Shown in pieces: positions 56,647-64,000 of a stretch of 64,000 nt of DNA. The position numbers and the translations under genes are program-made. The DNA is from Aquabacterium sp. OR-4 (GTDB taxonomy: Bacteria > Pseudomonadota > Gammaproteobacteria > Burkholderiales > Burkholderiaceae_C): the NCBI RefSeq assembly GCF_025290835.2, contig NZ_JAOCQD020000002.1, forward strand, positions 1,116,001 through 1,180,000, given 5' to 3'. Below the pieces are notes generated by a model. It ran no database searches, had not been told where the DNA came from, and was given only the letters and a program-made list of their open reading frames with translations. Each line of letters starts with the position of its first letter. Within the stretch, counting starts at the first letter, position 1.

Positions 56647-57510
56647 TCAGCGTGCCCAGCGCTTCTCGAAGTCCCACACGGCCTGGAAGCCGATGAGCTT
56701 GCAGAACTCGGTGAAGTCGAACATCGGCAGATCGGGCGACTGGCTCAGGCCCTGCTCCTTCAGCTGGCGCAGCGCCTTCTCCATCGCCGCGGCGGCCACC
56801 AGGCTGGTCATCGACGGGTAGATCGCGAAGCGGTAGCCGATGTCGGCCAGCTGGGCGGCCGGCAGGATGGGCGTCTTGCCGCCGTCGGCCATGTTGGCCA
56901 TCATGGGCTTGCTGAAGGCGGCGCAGGCCTCGCGCATCTCGGCTTCGGACTGCGGCGCCTCGAAGAACAGGATGTCCGCGCCTGCCTTGTCGTAGGCCTC
57001 CAGGCGGCGCAGCGCGGCGTCCACGCCATCGGCTGCGCGGGCGTCGGTGCGAGCGATGATGAGGAAGTTCTCCTTGTCCACGCGGGTCTCGGCGGCCACC
57101 TTGATCTTCTCCACCATGTCGTCCACCGGCACGCAGCGCTTGAACGGCGTATGGCCGCACTTCTTCGGGAACTCCTGGTCCTCGATCTGGATGGCGGTGA
57201 CGCCGGCACGCTCGTAACCCTTGACCGTGTGCGCCACGTTCAGCAGGCCACCGTAGCCGGTGTCGGCATCGGCGATCACCGCAGCCTGGCTGCTCTGCAC
57301 CAGCGTGGCCATGCGGTCGAGCATCTGGGTGTAGCTGGCCAGGCCGGCGTCGGGCAGGCCCAGGCTGGAGGCGGTCAGCCAGTAGCCGGTGCCGTAGACG
57401 ATGGGGAAGCCCACCTTGTTGGCCACGGCGGTGGCGATCATGTCTTGCATGCCTGGCACGACGAAGAACTCGCCCTTGTTCAGCATCTGGCGGAGGATGG
57501 GATTGGCCAT
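56647..57510 (-). CDS. Isocitrate lyase / PEP mutase family C-C lyase
   Basis: 287 residues from ATG 57510. Landmarks: FFVVPGMQDMIATAVA, the Mg2+ region VIADADTGYGG, and the catalytic loop EDQEFPKKCGHTPFK with the KKCGH of true lyases (near residue 125), followed by IIARTDARA. Relatives are methylisocitrate lyase, 2,3-dimethylmalate lyase and oxaloacetate decarboxylases; PEP mutases lack the loop Cys. Lying 20 bp after a LeuD-type gene, it recalls the dimethylmaleate hydratase/dimethylmalate lyase pair of anaerobic nicotinate degradation, giving pyruvate and propionate. No CoA ligase is beside it, in keeping with a free-acid lyase. Substrate remains to be shown. Confidence 0.92.
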   Translation of the reverse strand: MANPILRQMLNKGEFFVVPGMQDMIATAVANKVGFPIVYGTGYWLTASSLGLPDAGLASYTQMLDRMATLVQSSQAAVIADADTGYGGLLNVAHTVKGYERAGVTAIQIEDQEFPKKCGHTPFKRCVPVDDMVEKIKVAAETRVDKENFLIIARTDARAADGVDAALRRLEAYDKAGADILFFEAPQSEAEMREACAAFSKPMMANMADGGKTPILPAAQLADIGYRFAIYPSMTSLVAAAAMEKALRQLKEQGLSQSPDLPMFDFTEFCKLIGFQAVWDFEKRWAR

Positions 57511-57530
57511 GGTGGGTGGTGTGGGATGGG

Positions 57531-58163
57531 TCAGCAGGGTTCGGAGTCGTCGATCCGGGCGTGGAGCCAGGGCTGGCGCAGGCGCTGCCGCGCCTCGAAG
57601 GCGGTGATCGCCGCGCCGGCGTGCTGGCGAATGCGCTCGATCGCGTCGCGCCCTTCCAGCAAGGCCAGGCGCGCGGCCGCGGGCATCGCGAAGGCGATCA
57701 CCTCGCCATCGGGCAGGGTGATGGTGTTGAGAGTCAGGTCGACCGTCAGCGCCTGGCCGCTTTCGGCCGCGGCCATCACCCGCGCGTGCACGGCCGGCGG
57801 CAGGCTGATGGGCAGCAGGCCGTTGTTCAGGCAGTTGGCCTGGAAGATCTCGCCAAAGCCCGGCGCGATGAGGCAGCGCAGGCCCAGATCGGCCAGCGCC
57901 CAGGGCGCCTGCTCGCGGCTGGAGCCGCAGCCGAAGTTGGCGCCCGCCACCAGGATGGCAGCGCCGCGCCAGCGCGGGCGGTGCAGCACGAAGTCGGGGC
58001 GCTCGCGCCCCTGCGGGTCGAAGCGCTTTTCGTAGAAGGCATAGGGGCCAAGGCCGGCCTTCTGGGTCAGCACCAGGAAGCGTGCGGGGAAGATGATGTC
58101 GGTGTCGATGTCGGCATCGGGCATCGGTGCCGCGACCGACTTCAGGCGAGTGAAGGCTTGCAT
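57531..58163 (-). CDS. LeuD-type hydro-lyase, small subunit (copy 2)
   Basis: 210 residues. Swivel-domain motifs PDADIDTDIIFPARFL near residue 18 and FGCGSSREQAPWALADLG near 85 are intact. Pairs with the LeuC-type subunit whose stop lies 3 bp upstream. Divergent in sequence from the copy at 11418-12041, so the two pairs probably accept different substrates. Operon position next to an ICL/PEPM-type lyase rather than a CoA transferase suggests that this pair makes a free alkyl-malate that is cleaved without CoA. Leucine synthesis is unlikely for the same reasons as in copy 1. Confidence 0.88.
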   Translation of the reverse strand: MQAFTRLKSVAAPMPDADIDTDIIFPARFLVLTQKAGLGPYAFYEKRFDPQGRERPDFVLHRPRWRGAAILVAGANFGCGSSREQAPWALADLGLRCLIAPGFGEIFQANCLNNGLLPISLPPAVHARVMAAAESGQALTVDLTLNTITLPDGEVIAFAMPAAARLALLEGRDAIERIRQHAGAAITAFEARQRLRQPWLHARIDDSEPC

Positions 58164-58166
58164 GGC

Positions 58167-59609
58167 TCAGGCCTGTGCGCTGTGGCGGGGATCGGCCAGG
58201 TGGCCGGCCACGGCGCTGGCCGCGGCCGAGGCCGGACTCACCAGGTGGGTGCGTGCGCCCATGCCCTGGCGGCCCTCGAAGTTGCGATTGCTGGTGCTGG
58301 CGCAGCGCTCGCCGGGCAGCAGGCGGTCGTCGTTCATCGCCACGCACAGCGAGCAACCCGCCGCGCGCCACTCGAAGCCGGCCGCGGTGAAGACCCGGTC
58401 CAGCCCTTCGGCCTCGGCCTGGCGGGCCACCAGGGCCGATCCCGGCACCACCAGGGCGCGCACATGCGCGGCCTTGTGCCGGCCGCGCAACTGGGCGGCA
58501 GCGGCACGCAGGTCTTCGATGCGGCTGTTGGTGCACGAGCCGATGAAGACATGGTCGATGGCCACCGCCTGCAGCGCCATGCCGGGTGTCAGGCCCATGT
58601 AGCCGAGCGCGCGGGCGATCTTGCGGGCGGCCGCGTCGTCGGCCGCGGCGGCTGGATCAGGCACGCGGCCGTCGATGGGCAGCACCTGGTCGGGGCTGGT
58701 GCCCCAGGTCACCTGCGGCGCCAGCGCGGCGGCATCGATCTCGAGCGTGCGGTCGAAATGGGCGGCCTCATCGCTGGCCAGGCTGCGCCAGTGGTCCAGG
58801 GCCCGTTCCCACAGCGCACCGCGAGGGGCCATTGGCCGCCCCTCCAGCCAGGCATAGGTGCGCTCATCGGGTGCGATCAGGCCGCTGCGCGCACCGGCCT
58901 CGATGCTCATGTTGCAGACCGTCATGCGCTCGGCCATCGACAAGCCTGCGATCGTGGCGCCGTCGAACTCGATGGTGTGCCCCACCGCGCCCGCGGCGCC
59001 CAGCCGGCCAATGATGGCCAGGATCAGGTCCTTGGCGGCCACGCCCGGCGGCAGTGCGCCGCTGACCCGCACACGCAGGTTGCGCGCGCGGCGCTGGCGC
59101 AGGGTCTGGGTGGCCAGCACGCACTCGATGTCGCTGGCGCCGATGCCGAAGGCCAGCGCCCCGAAGGCGCCGTGGGTGGAGGTGTGCGAATCGCCGCACA
59201 CCAGGGTGATGCCCGGCAGCGTGAAGCCCTGCTCGGGCCCGATCACATGAACGATGCCATGGCGGTTGTCGCTCAATGGGATGTAGCGCAGGCCGTTGGC
59301 GGCGGTGTTGCGTTCCAGCAGCGCCACCTGGTCGCGCGCCAGCGGGTCGGCCATGGGCCGGTCGCGGTGCTGGGTGGGCACGGCATGGTCGGCCACCGCC
59401 AGCTGGGTGTGCCTGCGCCGCACCGGCAGGCCGCGTGCACGCAGGCCCTCGAAGCCCTGCGGGCTGCTGACCTCATGCAGCATCTGGCGGTCGATGTAGA
59501 GCAGCGCCGTGGTCTCGCCGTTCTCGTCGCGCTCTTCGCTGACCACATGCGAGGTCCAGAGCTTGTCGTAAAGGGTCTGGCTCAAGGCTGCCGCCCGGCT
59601 TCTCGTCAA
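58167..59609 (-). CDS. LeuC-type hydro-lyase, large subunit (copy 2)
   Basis: 480 residues from TTG 59609 (a second TTG at 59585 is possible); the start overlaps the stop of the DUF1838 gene by 4 nt. Cluster and substrate motifs: [38 protein letters not shown] and [19 protein letters not shown]. It should hold a [4Fe-4S] cluster and catalyse dehydration/hydration of a 2-alkylmalate or related acid together with the LeuD-type subunit 3 bp downstream. Same family as 12052-13497 but clearly a separate lineage. The unusual TTG start may limit translation and make it depend on DUF1838 gene translation. Confidence 0.88.
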   Translation of the reverse strand: MTRSRAAALSQTLYDKLWTSHVVSEERDENGETTALLYIDRQMLHEVSSPQGFEGLRARGLPVRRRHTQLAVADHAVPTQHRDRPMADPLARDQVALLERNTAANGLRYIPLSDNRHGIVHVIGPEQGFTLPGITLVCGDSHTSTHGAFGALAFGIGASDIECVLATQTLRQRRARNLRVRVSGALPPGVAAKDLILAIIGRLGAAGAVGHTIEFDGATIAGLSMAERMTVCNMSIEAGARSGLIAPDERTYAWLEGRPMAPRGALWERALDHWRSLASDEAAHFDRTLEIDAAALAPQVTWGTSPDQVLPIDGRVPDPAAAADDAAARKIARALGYMGLTPGMALQAVAIDHVFIGSCTNSRIEDLRAAAAQLRGRHKAAHVRALVVPGSALVARQAEAEGLDRVFTAAGFEWRAAGCSLCVAMNDDRLLPGERCASTSNRNFEGRQGMGARTHLVSPASAAASAVAGHLADPRHSAQA

Positions 59610-60577
59610 GGCTTGCGTGCGGCGCGCGGGGCGGCCGGTGTCTGCTCCAGCGCATAGCGCTCCAGGCTCGACAGGCTCGGCCCTTCCACCTTCTCGGGCG
59701 CCACCAGGTACTTGGGATGACGCTCACGCACCCGTGCGATCACGTCCTTGGGGAAAAATTCCAGCGTCTGGCGCGCCGTCATGCTGCCGGCGTAGAGGAT
59801 GTGTCCGGGCGCCTGGTCCATCAGCATCCATGGCAGCCAGGGTGTGATGCGGTTCCACACGCCCTGGTAGGGGATGTTGTCCAGGGTCGGGTCTTCCAGA
59901 TCGCTGCGGCGGATCGAGTAGCGGAACATCTCCGACGTTCGCGTCATCTTGCCCGGCGATTCGCGCGGCCACTTCTCGGGCTGCATGGCGCTGGGGTAGA
60001 GCAGGTGGATGTCGGACTCGAGCCCCACCGTGTCCGCATCCAGCATGCGCCAGTTGCGGATGTACGGGCGGCGCGGGCGGGTCTCCTTGTTCAGGCCGCC
60101 GTAGCTGGGCGGCTGCGGATAGAAGTCCGAGATCACGTAGTTGTAGGGATCGTTGGCCACGTCCACCACCTTGACCCGCTCACCGGTGTACGGGTTGTCC
60201 CACTCGTCCATCAGCTGGCCGGTTTCCAGGCTGCGGTAGAAGACCACCTCGCGGCACAGGCGCTGGTAGCTGGCATCGGGCTGGCGCACCACGCGGATGG
60301 TGCTGAACACCTCGAAGCGCATCAGCGGCAGCACCTTCTCACCGTCGCGCACGCCGGTGACCACACCGGTCACCGAGCCATAGACGAACTTCTTCGGATC
60401 GGCAAAGGCTTCCAGCCGCGCCGAGACCTCGCGGTTCCAGATCGGGTCGTCAAAGGCCAGCGGGCGGGGGGCAGGCGCAGCGGCCTGGGCGCTGGCACCG
60501 CCGGTGGCGGCACCCGCCAGCGCGGCGGTGGCGGCCATGCGCAGCGCGGCGCGGCGGTCGTTCGGTGTGCGGTTCAA
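59606..60577 (-). CDS. DUF1838 family protein, probably Tat-exported
   Basis: 323 residues from TTG 60577, chosen because GGAG stands 6 bp before it and because this start exposes a twin-arginine-type leader ([21 protein letters not shown]); longer frames run into the aldehyde dehydrogenase gene. DUF1838 features: [21 protein letters not shown] near the start, [21 protein letters not shown], and [16 protein letters not shown] near 215. Proteins of this family turn up in sterol, terpene and aromatic degradation clusters with unknown function. Operon: after aldehyde dehydrogenase (40 bp), before the LeuC-type gene. Confidence 0.8.
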   Translation of the reverse strand: MNRTPNDRRAALRMAATAALAGAATGGASAQAAAPAPRPLAFDDPIWNREVSARLEAFADPKKFVYGSVTGVVTGVRDGEKVLPLMRFEVFSTIRVVRQPDASYQRLCREVVFYRSLETGQLMDEWDNPYTGERVKVVDVANDPYNYVISDFYPQPPSYGGLNKETRPRRPYIRNWRMLDADTVGLESDIHLLYPSAMQPEKWPRESPGKMTRTSEMFRYSIRRSDLEDPTLDNIPYQGVWNRITPWLPWMLMDQAPGHILYAGSMTARQTLEFFPKDVIARVRERHPKYLVAPEKVEGPSLSSLERYALEQTPAAPRAARKP

Positions 60578-60617
60578 GGCGATCTCCAGGAATGGGAAGA
60601 CTTGGGCAGTCCGGGTT

Positions 60618-62132
60618 TCAGATGACCGCGCAAACGGTCTTGGTCTCGAGGTAGTTGTCCACAGCGGCCTGGCCACTTTCACGGCCCCAGCCCGATTGCT
60701 TGACGCCGCCGATCGGCAGGCTGGCGTCGTACATCAGGTGGCTGTTGATCCACACCGTGCCGGTCTTGAGCTGTGCCGCGGCGCGGTGCGCGGTGGAGAG
60801 GTCGCGGGTCCAGATGCTGGCCGCCAGGCCGTAGATCGAGTCGTTGGCCAGTGCCAGCGCCTGCTCCAGAGAGTCCACCGGCATGGCCACCACCACCGGG
60901 CCGAAGATCTCTTCGCGCACGCAGGCCATCTCGGGGCGCACATCGACCAGCACCGTGGGCTCGATGAAGGTGCCGTTGGGTCCAAGCTGACGCCCGCCCA
61001 CCAGCGCGCGGGCGCCATCGGCCAGGGCTGCCTGCACATGGCCGTTGATGCGGTCGGCCTGCTTGCGGCTGACCACCGGCCCGATCTGCGTGCCGGCGGC
61101 CAGGCCGTGGCCCAGCGTCATGCCGCGGGCAATGTTGGCGATGCCGTTGACAAGCTCATCGAACACCGCCCGGTGCACATACAGGCGCGAGCCGGCCACA
61201 CAGACCTGGCCGGAGTTGAAGAAGATGGCATTGGCCGCGCCGGGAATGGCCAGATCCATGTCGGCATCGGGCATCACGATGACGGGCGACTTGCCGCCCA
61301 GTTCGAGTGTCACCTTCTTCAGGTTGCCACCGGCGGCGGCCAGCACCGCACGGCCCACCTGCGTGGAGCCGGTGAACGAGATCTTGTCGACATCGGCATG
61401 GGCGGACAGCGCAGCACCCACCACATGGCCGAGGCCGGTGACGATGTTCACCACGCCCGGCGGCAGGCCCGCCTGCAGCAGCAGCTCACCCAGGCGCAGC
61501 GCGGTCAACGAGGTGTCCTCGGCCGGCTTGAGCACCACGCAGCAGCCGGCGGCCAGCGCGGGCGCCAGCTTCATGGCGGTGAGCACCAGCGGCGAGTTCC
61601 AGGGCACGATGGCCGCCACCACGCCGACCGGCTGCTTCAGCGTGTAGGCGAAGACCTGCTTGCCGGGTGGCTGGTAGTTGATCGAGGTCGGAATGGTCTG
61701 ACCGTCGATGCGCTGGGCCTGGCCGGCAAAGAAGCGGAACTGCTCGGCAGCCCCAGGGATCTCGGCGTAGCGGCCCACCCACAGCGGCTTGCCCTGGTCC
61801 AGCGTCTCCAGCTGCGACAGCTCGTCGATGTGCTGGTCGATCAGCTCGCCCACCCGCCACAGGATCTTCGCGCGCTGCGCGGGCGTCATGGCCGGCCAGG
61901 CACCGTGTTCGAAGGCCGCGCGCGCCGCCTGCACCGCACGGTCGACATCCACCGCGGCGGCACTGGGAAAGCGGCCCAGCACCGCGCCGGTGGCCGGATC
62001 AACGGTTTCCATCCAGTCGCCGGACGCGGCGCCCACCCACTGATCGCCCAGCAGCATCGGGTGGTCGCCACGGGCCAGAAAGGCCTGGGCCGCGGGCTGG
62101 CTGGCCTGCAGGGCGGGAATGTCGAGGGTCAT
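60618..62132 (-). CDS. NAD(P)-dependent aldehyde dehydrogenase
   Basis: 504 residues, standard ALDH length. The coenzyme and catalytic motifs are complete: VGVVAAIVPWNSPLVL near residue 165, VTLELGGKSPVIVMPDAD (general base Glu) near 270, and NSGQVCVAGSRLYV with the nucleophile Cys near 307. It oxidises a pathway aldehyde to the acid. No secretion signal. The gene lies between a PuuE-like protein gene (17 bp upstream) and DUF1838, so it probably serves the same route, for instance oxidising the aldehyde side chain left after ring opening. The exact aldehyde is unknown. Confidence 0.94.
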   Translation of the reverse strand: MTLDIPALQASQPAAQAFLARGDHPMLLGDQWVGAASGDWMETVDPATGAVLGRFPSAAAVDVDRAVQAARAAFEHGAWPAMTPAQRAKILWRVGELIDQHIDELSQLETLDQGKPLWVGRYAEIPGAAEQFRFFAGQAQRIDGQTIPTSINYQPPGKQVFAYTLKQPVGVVAAIVPWNSPLVLTAMKLAPALAAGCCVVLKPAEDTSLTALRLGELLLQAGLPPGVVNIVTGLGHVVGAALSAHADVDKISFTGSTQVGRAVLAAAGGNLKKVTLELGGKSPVIVMPDADMDLAIPGAANAIFFNSGQVCVAGSRLYVHRAVFDELVNGIANIARGMTLGHGLAAGTQIGPVVSRKQADRINGHVQAALADGARALVGGRQLGPNGTFIEPTVLVDVRPEMACVREEIFGPVVVAMPVDSLEQALALANDSIYGLAASIWTRDLSTAHRAAAQLKTGTVWINSHLMYDASLPIGGVKQSGWGRESGQAAVDNYLETKTVCAVI

Positions 62133-62149
62133 GCCTGTGCCTTCCGTGT

Positions 62150-63061
62150 TCAGCCCTTGGGCGCGATGTGTTCGTGGTGGTGTTCGAGATACCAGCGCGC
62201 CACCTCCTCCCGGGTGGTGAACCAGACGCCGGGCAGCGACTTGGCATACGCCAGGAACTCGCGCAATGCGCTGATGCGGTAGGCGCGTCCGCTCACATGG
62301 GGGTGCAGGCCCACGTTCATCATGCGACCGGTGCGGGCGCCTTCTTCGTGCAGCACGCGCAACTCCTCGATCAGCACATCGCGGTACTCGGCCGTGGTGT
62401 GGCCACGCCGCGTCAGCAGCGTGAAGTCGTTGATCTCGTTGGAATACGGCGTCGACACGATGGGGCCGCTGGGCGTGCGCACCAGGTACGGCTGGTCGTC
62501 GTTCATCAGGTCGCAGTAGAACTTCAGGCCCTTCTCGGCCAGGATGTCGGCCGTGTGCAGGGTGCCGCGCAGCGACGACGACAGCCAGCCCTGCGCCTTG
62601 CGGCCGCAGGTCTGCTCGTACACGGCCAGCGTGCGCTCGATGACGGCCCGTTCGGCGGCCACATCGCCGGCAAAGTTGGTCAGCAGTTCGCCCTGCTCGT
62701 AGTTGTGGGCGATGACCTCGCAGCCGCGCTGGAGCGCCGCGTCCACCATCGCGCGGCGGCGCAGGCCGGTGACGGCGTTCATGGTCACGGCCGGCTTCAC
62801 GCCCATCTCGTCAAACAGCTCGTACAGGCGCCAGACCCCCACGCGCTGGCCGTACTCGCGCCAGCTGTAGTTGGGAAAGTCGGGCACATTGCCCGGCAGC
62901 GTGTCGGGCAGGATGGCCGGGCCGCCGGCGTAGTAGGGCTGGTCGGTGTCCTTGATCAGGTCCCAGGTCTCAAGATTGATGGTCAGGAACAGCGCCACGC
63001 GCTTGTCGCCAGGCCAGCGCAGCGGCTGGCGTTCGGGCAGGGGGACGTAGTCGTAGTGCAT
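62150..63061 (-). CDS. Polysaccharide deacetylase-fold protein (PuuE/imidase-like) 3
   Basis: 303 residues from ATG 63061, with GGAG 9 bp upstream. Core motifs QPLRWPGDKRVALFLTINLE, YSWREYGQRVGVWRLYEL, CEVIAHNYEQGELLTNF, LKFYCDLMNDDQPYLV and LHPHVSGRAYRISALREF follow the PuuE-like pattern seen at 15640 and 16569, with the NodB second-His position changed. No signal peptide. Length and the terminal HPHVSGRAYRI resemble bacterial cyclic imidases and allantoinase PuuE. Third copy in the window and in an operon with the second LeuCD-type hydratase, so each hydratase module has its own ring-opening candidate. Confidence 0.85.
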   Translation of the reverse strand: MHYDYVPLPERQPLRWPGDKRVALFLTINLETWDLIKDTDQPYYAGGPAILPDTLPGNVPDFPNYSWREYGQRVGVWRLYELFDEMGVKPAVTMNAVTGLRRRAMVDAALQRGCEVIAHNYEQGELLTNFAGDVAAERAVIERTLAVYEQTCGRKAQGWLSSSLRGTLHTADILAEKGLKFYCDLMNDDQPYLVRTPSGPIVSTPYSNEINDFTLLTRRGHTTAEYRDVLIEELRVLHEEGARTGRMMNVGLHPHVSGRAYRISALREFLAYAKSLPGVWFTTREEVARWYLEHHHEHIAPKG

Positions 63062-63080
63062 ACGGAATGTCTCCGGGCAA

Positions 63081-64000
63081 TCAGGACTTGGTGCGGCAGT
63101 GCAGGCCGCCGCCGAGGCTGCGGTCAAGAAAGGCCATCGCGTCGGTCGCGCTCTGCACCGCCTTGTCGACGATCAGCAGGTGACCGGCGTCGCGGTAGAC
63201 GATGCGCTCGGCGCTGCAGGCGTTTTTCATGGCGGCGACGAAGGCGTCTGCGGTTCTGGGGTCCAGGGCCTGGTTGGCCGCGCCCCACAGCACCAGTGCC
63301 GGCGCGCGCGCATGGGCCAGCACGCGCTGCGGGTTGCCACGCTCGTAGAGCACCCGGCCGGCCACCGACTCTTCGCCACGGCCGCGGATGTTGGCAAAGG
63401 CCAGTTTGCGTCGGACCATCAGCGGCGTCACCAGCGCGGGGTCGGCCAGCACGTGGCGCAGGTTTTTCTCGATGTCGGCAGCCGTGACGACGGCGGCGTG
63501 GAAGATGCCGGCCCGCCCTAGGGCTGATGCCGCCGTGGCCGGTGGTTTGCCGGTCTCGATGCCGGCCGAGTTGGCAAGGATCAGCGCGCTGATCCGGTCG
63601 CTGCGCGTCGCGGCATAACGGAAGGCCACCAGGCCACCGTAAGAAGTGCCCGCGATGGCAAAACGCTCGGCCCCCATCTCGTCCATGAAGCCGTCGACCA
63701 GCGCAAGCATGCGGTCGACCGAGTAGTTGCCGTTGCCGATGGGGCCGCTGAGGCCGAAGGACGGCAGGTCCAGGCGCAGCACCCGGTAACGCCTGGACAA
63801 CACCGCCGCCCAGCCGTCCCAGTCGGCCTGGTCGCCCAGGGTGCCGTGCACCAGCAGCACGGCGGGGCCGTGGCCCTGGTCCTTGTAGTGCACCGCAACG
63901 CCATCGATGTCGATGAACCGGGACTGCGCGTCGGCGAATTCCTGAATGACAGCCTCGCGCGCCAGCACGCGGCTGCCGGTCTCGACAGGCTGGGCCGCCG
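63081..64000 (-). CDS. Alpha/beta hydrolase, 5' end beyond the window edge
   Basis: The frame is open to the right edge, so the true start may lie outside; GTG 63968 would give 295 residues. Fold motifs are canonical: VLLVHGTLGDQADW, RVLRLDLPSFGLSG, nucleophile elbow AIAGTSYGGLVAFR (GTSYG) and the C-terminal His in DAGHLLIVDKA. The part before residue 1 of the GTG start (SRV, preceded by PVETG) is uncharged, and a membrane anchor upstream is possible, as in many alkaline hydrolases of this type. Last gene visible of the block that begins at 56647, 19 bp before the PuuE-like protein gene. Probably an ester, lactone or C-C hydrolase. Confidence 0.88.
   Translation of the reverse strand, partial: AAQPVETGSRVLAREAVIQEFADAQSRFIDIDGVAVHYKDQGHGPAVLLVHGTLGDQADWDGWAAVLSRRYRVLRLDLPSFGLSGPIGNGNYSVDRMLALVDGFMDEMGAERFAIAGTSYGGLVAFRYAATRSDRISALILANSAGIETGKPPATAASALGRAGIFHAAVVTAADIEKNLRHVLADPALVTPLMVRRKLAFANIRGRGEESVAGRVLYERGNPQRVLAHARAPALVLWGAANQALDPRTADAFVAAMKNACSAERIVYRDAGHLLIVDKAVQSATDAMAFLDRSLGGGLHCRTKS

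Noticed and set aside
57516..59657. A 713-residue plus-strand frame opposite the second LeuCD pair
   Set aside because: Antisense shadow; the minus strand has the Fe-S cluster motifs.
60504..62282. A 592-residue plus-strand frame opposite aldehyde dehydrogenase
   Set aside because: Antisense shadow of an obvious aldehyde dehydrogenase.
1..64000. tRNA, rRNA, CRISPR arrays or prophage genes
   Set aside because: I looked for anticodon-arm patterns, rRNA landmarks, regularly spaced repeats and phage structural motifs and saw none; a covariance-model search would be decisive for small RNAs.

Overview
The window is about 70% G+C over most of its length and reads as chromosome or large-replicon DNA of a betaproteobacterium, probably Burkholderiales. 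The reasons are codon use with very strong G/C at third positions, Tat and Sec secretion signals on periplasmic enzymes, a TonB receptor, and gene families (NicB/IorB-type molybdenum hydroxylase, CaiB-type CoA transferases, IclR regulators) typical of that order. The taxon is an inference. I saw no rRNA, tRNA, CRISPR array or housekeeping gene.

Layout. (1) 1-1763 is the distal end of an integron cassette array: three attC sites (193-304, 1118-1243, 1650-1763) with small cassette genes of lower G+C, all reading left to right. The integrase must lie left of the window. (2) 1764-3431 is a junction zone with an N-terminally truncated IS110-family transposase. (3) 3432-64000 is an unbroken run of about fifty catabolic, transport and regulatory genes in alternating strand blocks, many joined by 1-4 nt stop/start overlaps.

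The blocks of the catabolic region: 3432-9574 (-) NicB/IorB-type molybdenum hydroxylase large subunit and hydantoinase B/A; 9813-11318 (+) NCS1 permease; 11418-18199 (-) seven-gene operon of LeuD/LeuC-type hydratase, CoA transferase, HMG-CoA-lyase-type lyase, two PuuE-like deacetylase-fold amidohydrolases and an isochorismatase-fold amidase; 18325-21115 (-) flavin monooxygenase, small helical protein, methyltransferase; 21371-26455 (+) FAD oxidase, MFS transporter, IclR regulator, MmgE/PrpD; 26487-35070 mixed: second IclR, Fe-alcohol dehydrogenase, MFS, VOC protein, second MmgE/PrpD, DUF3598, flavoprotein dehydrogenase; 35274-37610 (+) isochorismatase-fold amidase, [2Fe-2S] subunit, serine hydrolase; 37635-50169 (-) SUMF1 protein, amine oxidase, TonB receptor, hydrolases, oxidoreductases, GH3 glycosidase, cytochrome c; 50436-52407 (+) flavin monooxygenase and maleate-isomerase-family protein; 52456-55290 (-) alcohol dehydrogenase plus a second methyltransferase/small-protein pair; 55405-56598 (+) RedY/HapK-like protein and SDR; 56647-64000 (-) ICL/PEP-mutase lyase, second LeuD/LeuC pair, DUF1838, aldehyde dehydrogenase, a third PuuE-like protein and an alpha/beta hydrolase.

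How the genes may work together (inference). The operon 11418-18199 spells a complete route: cyclic imide -> half-amide (PuuE/imidase-like) -> alkyl-maleate such as citraconate (half-amidase) -> citramalate-type acid (LeuCD-like hydratase) -> CoA thioester (CaiB) -> two central metabolites (HMGL-type lyase). The right-hand block repeats the logic without CoA: LeuCD-like hydratase plus ICL/PEPM lyase, as in the 2,3-dimethylmaleate branch of anaerobic nicotinate degradation. With two methyltransferase modules, two flavin monooxygenases, a molybdenum hydroxylase, a RedY-like protein and a TonB receptor, I read the region as an undescribed catabolic supercluster for a large N-heterocyclic (perhaps pyrrole- or imide-yielding) natural product. 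The actual substrate cannot be read from sequence.
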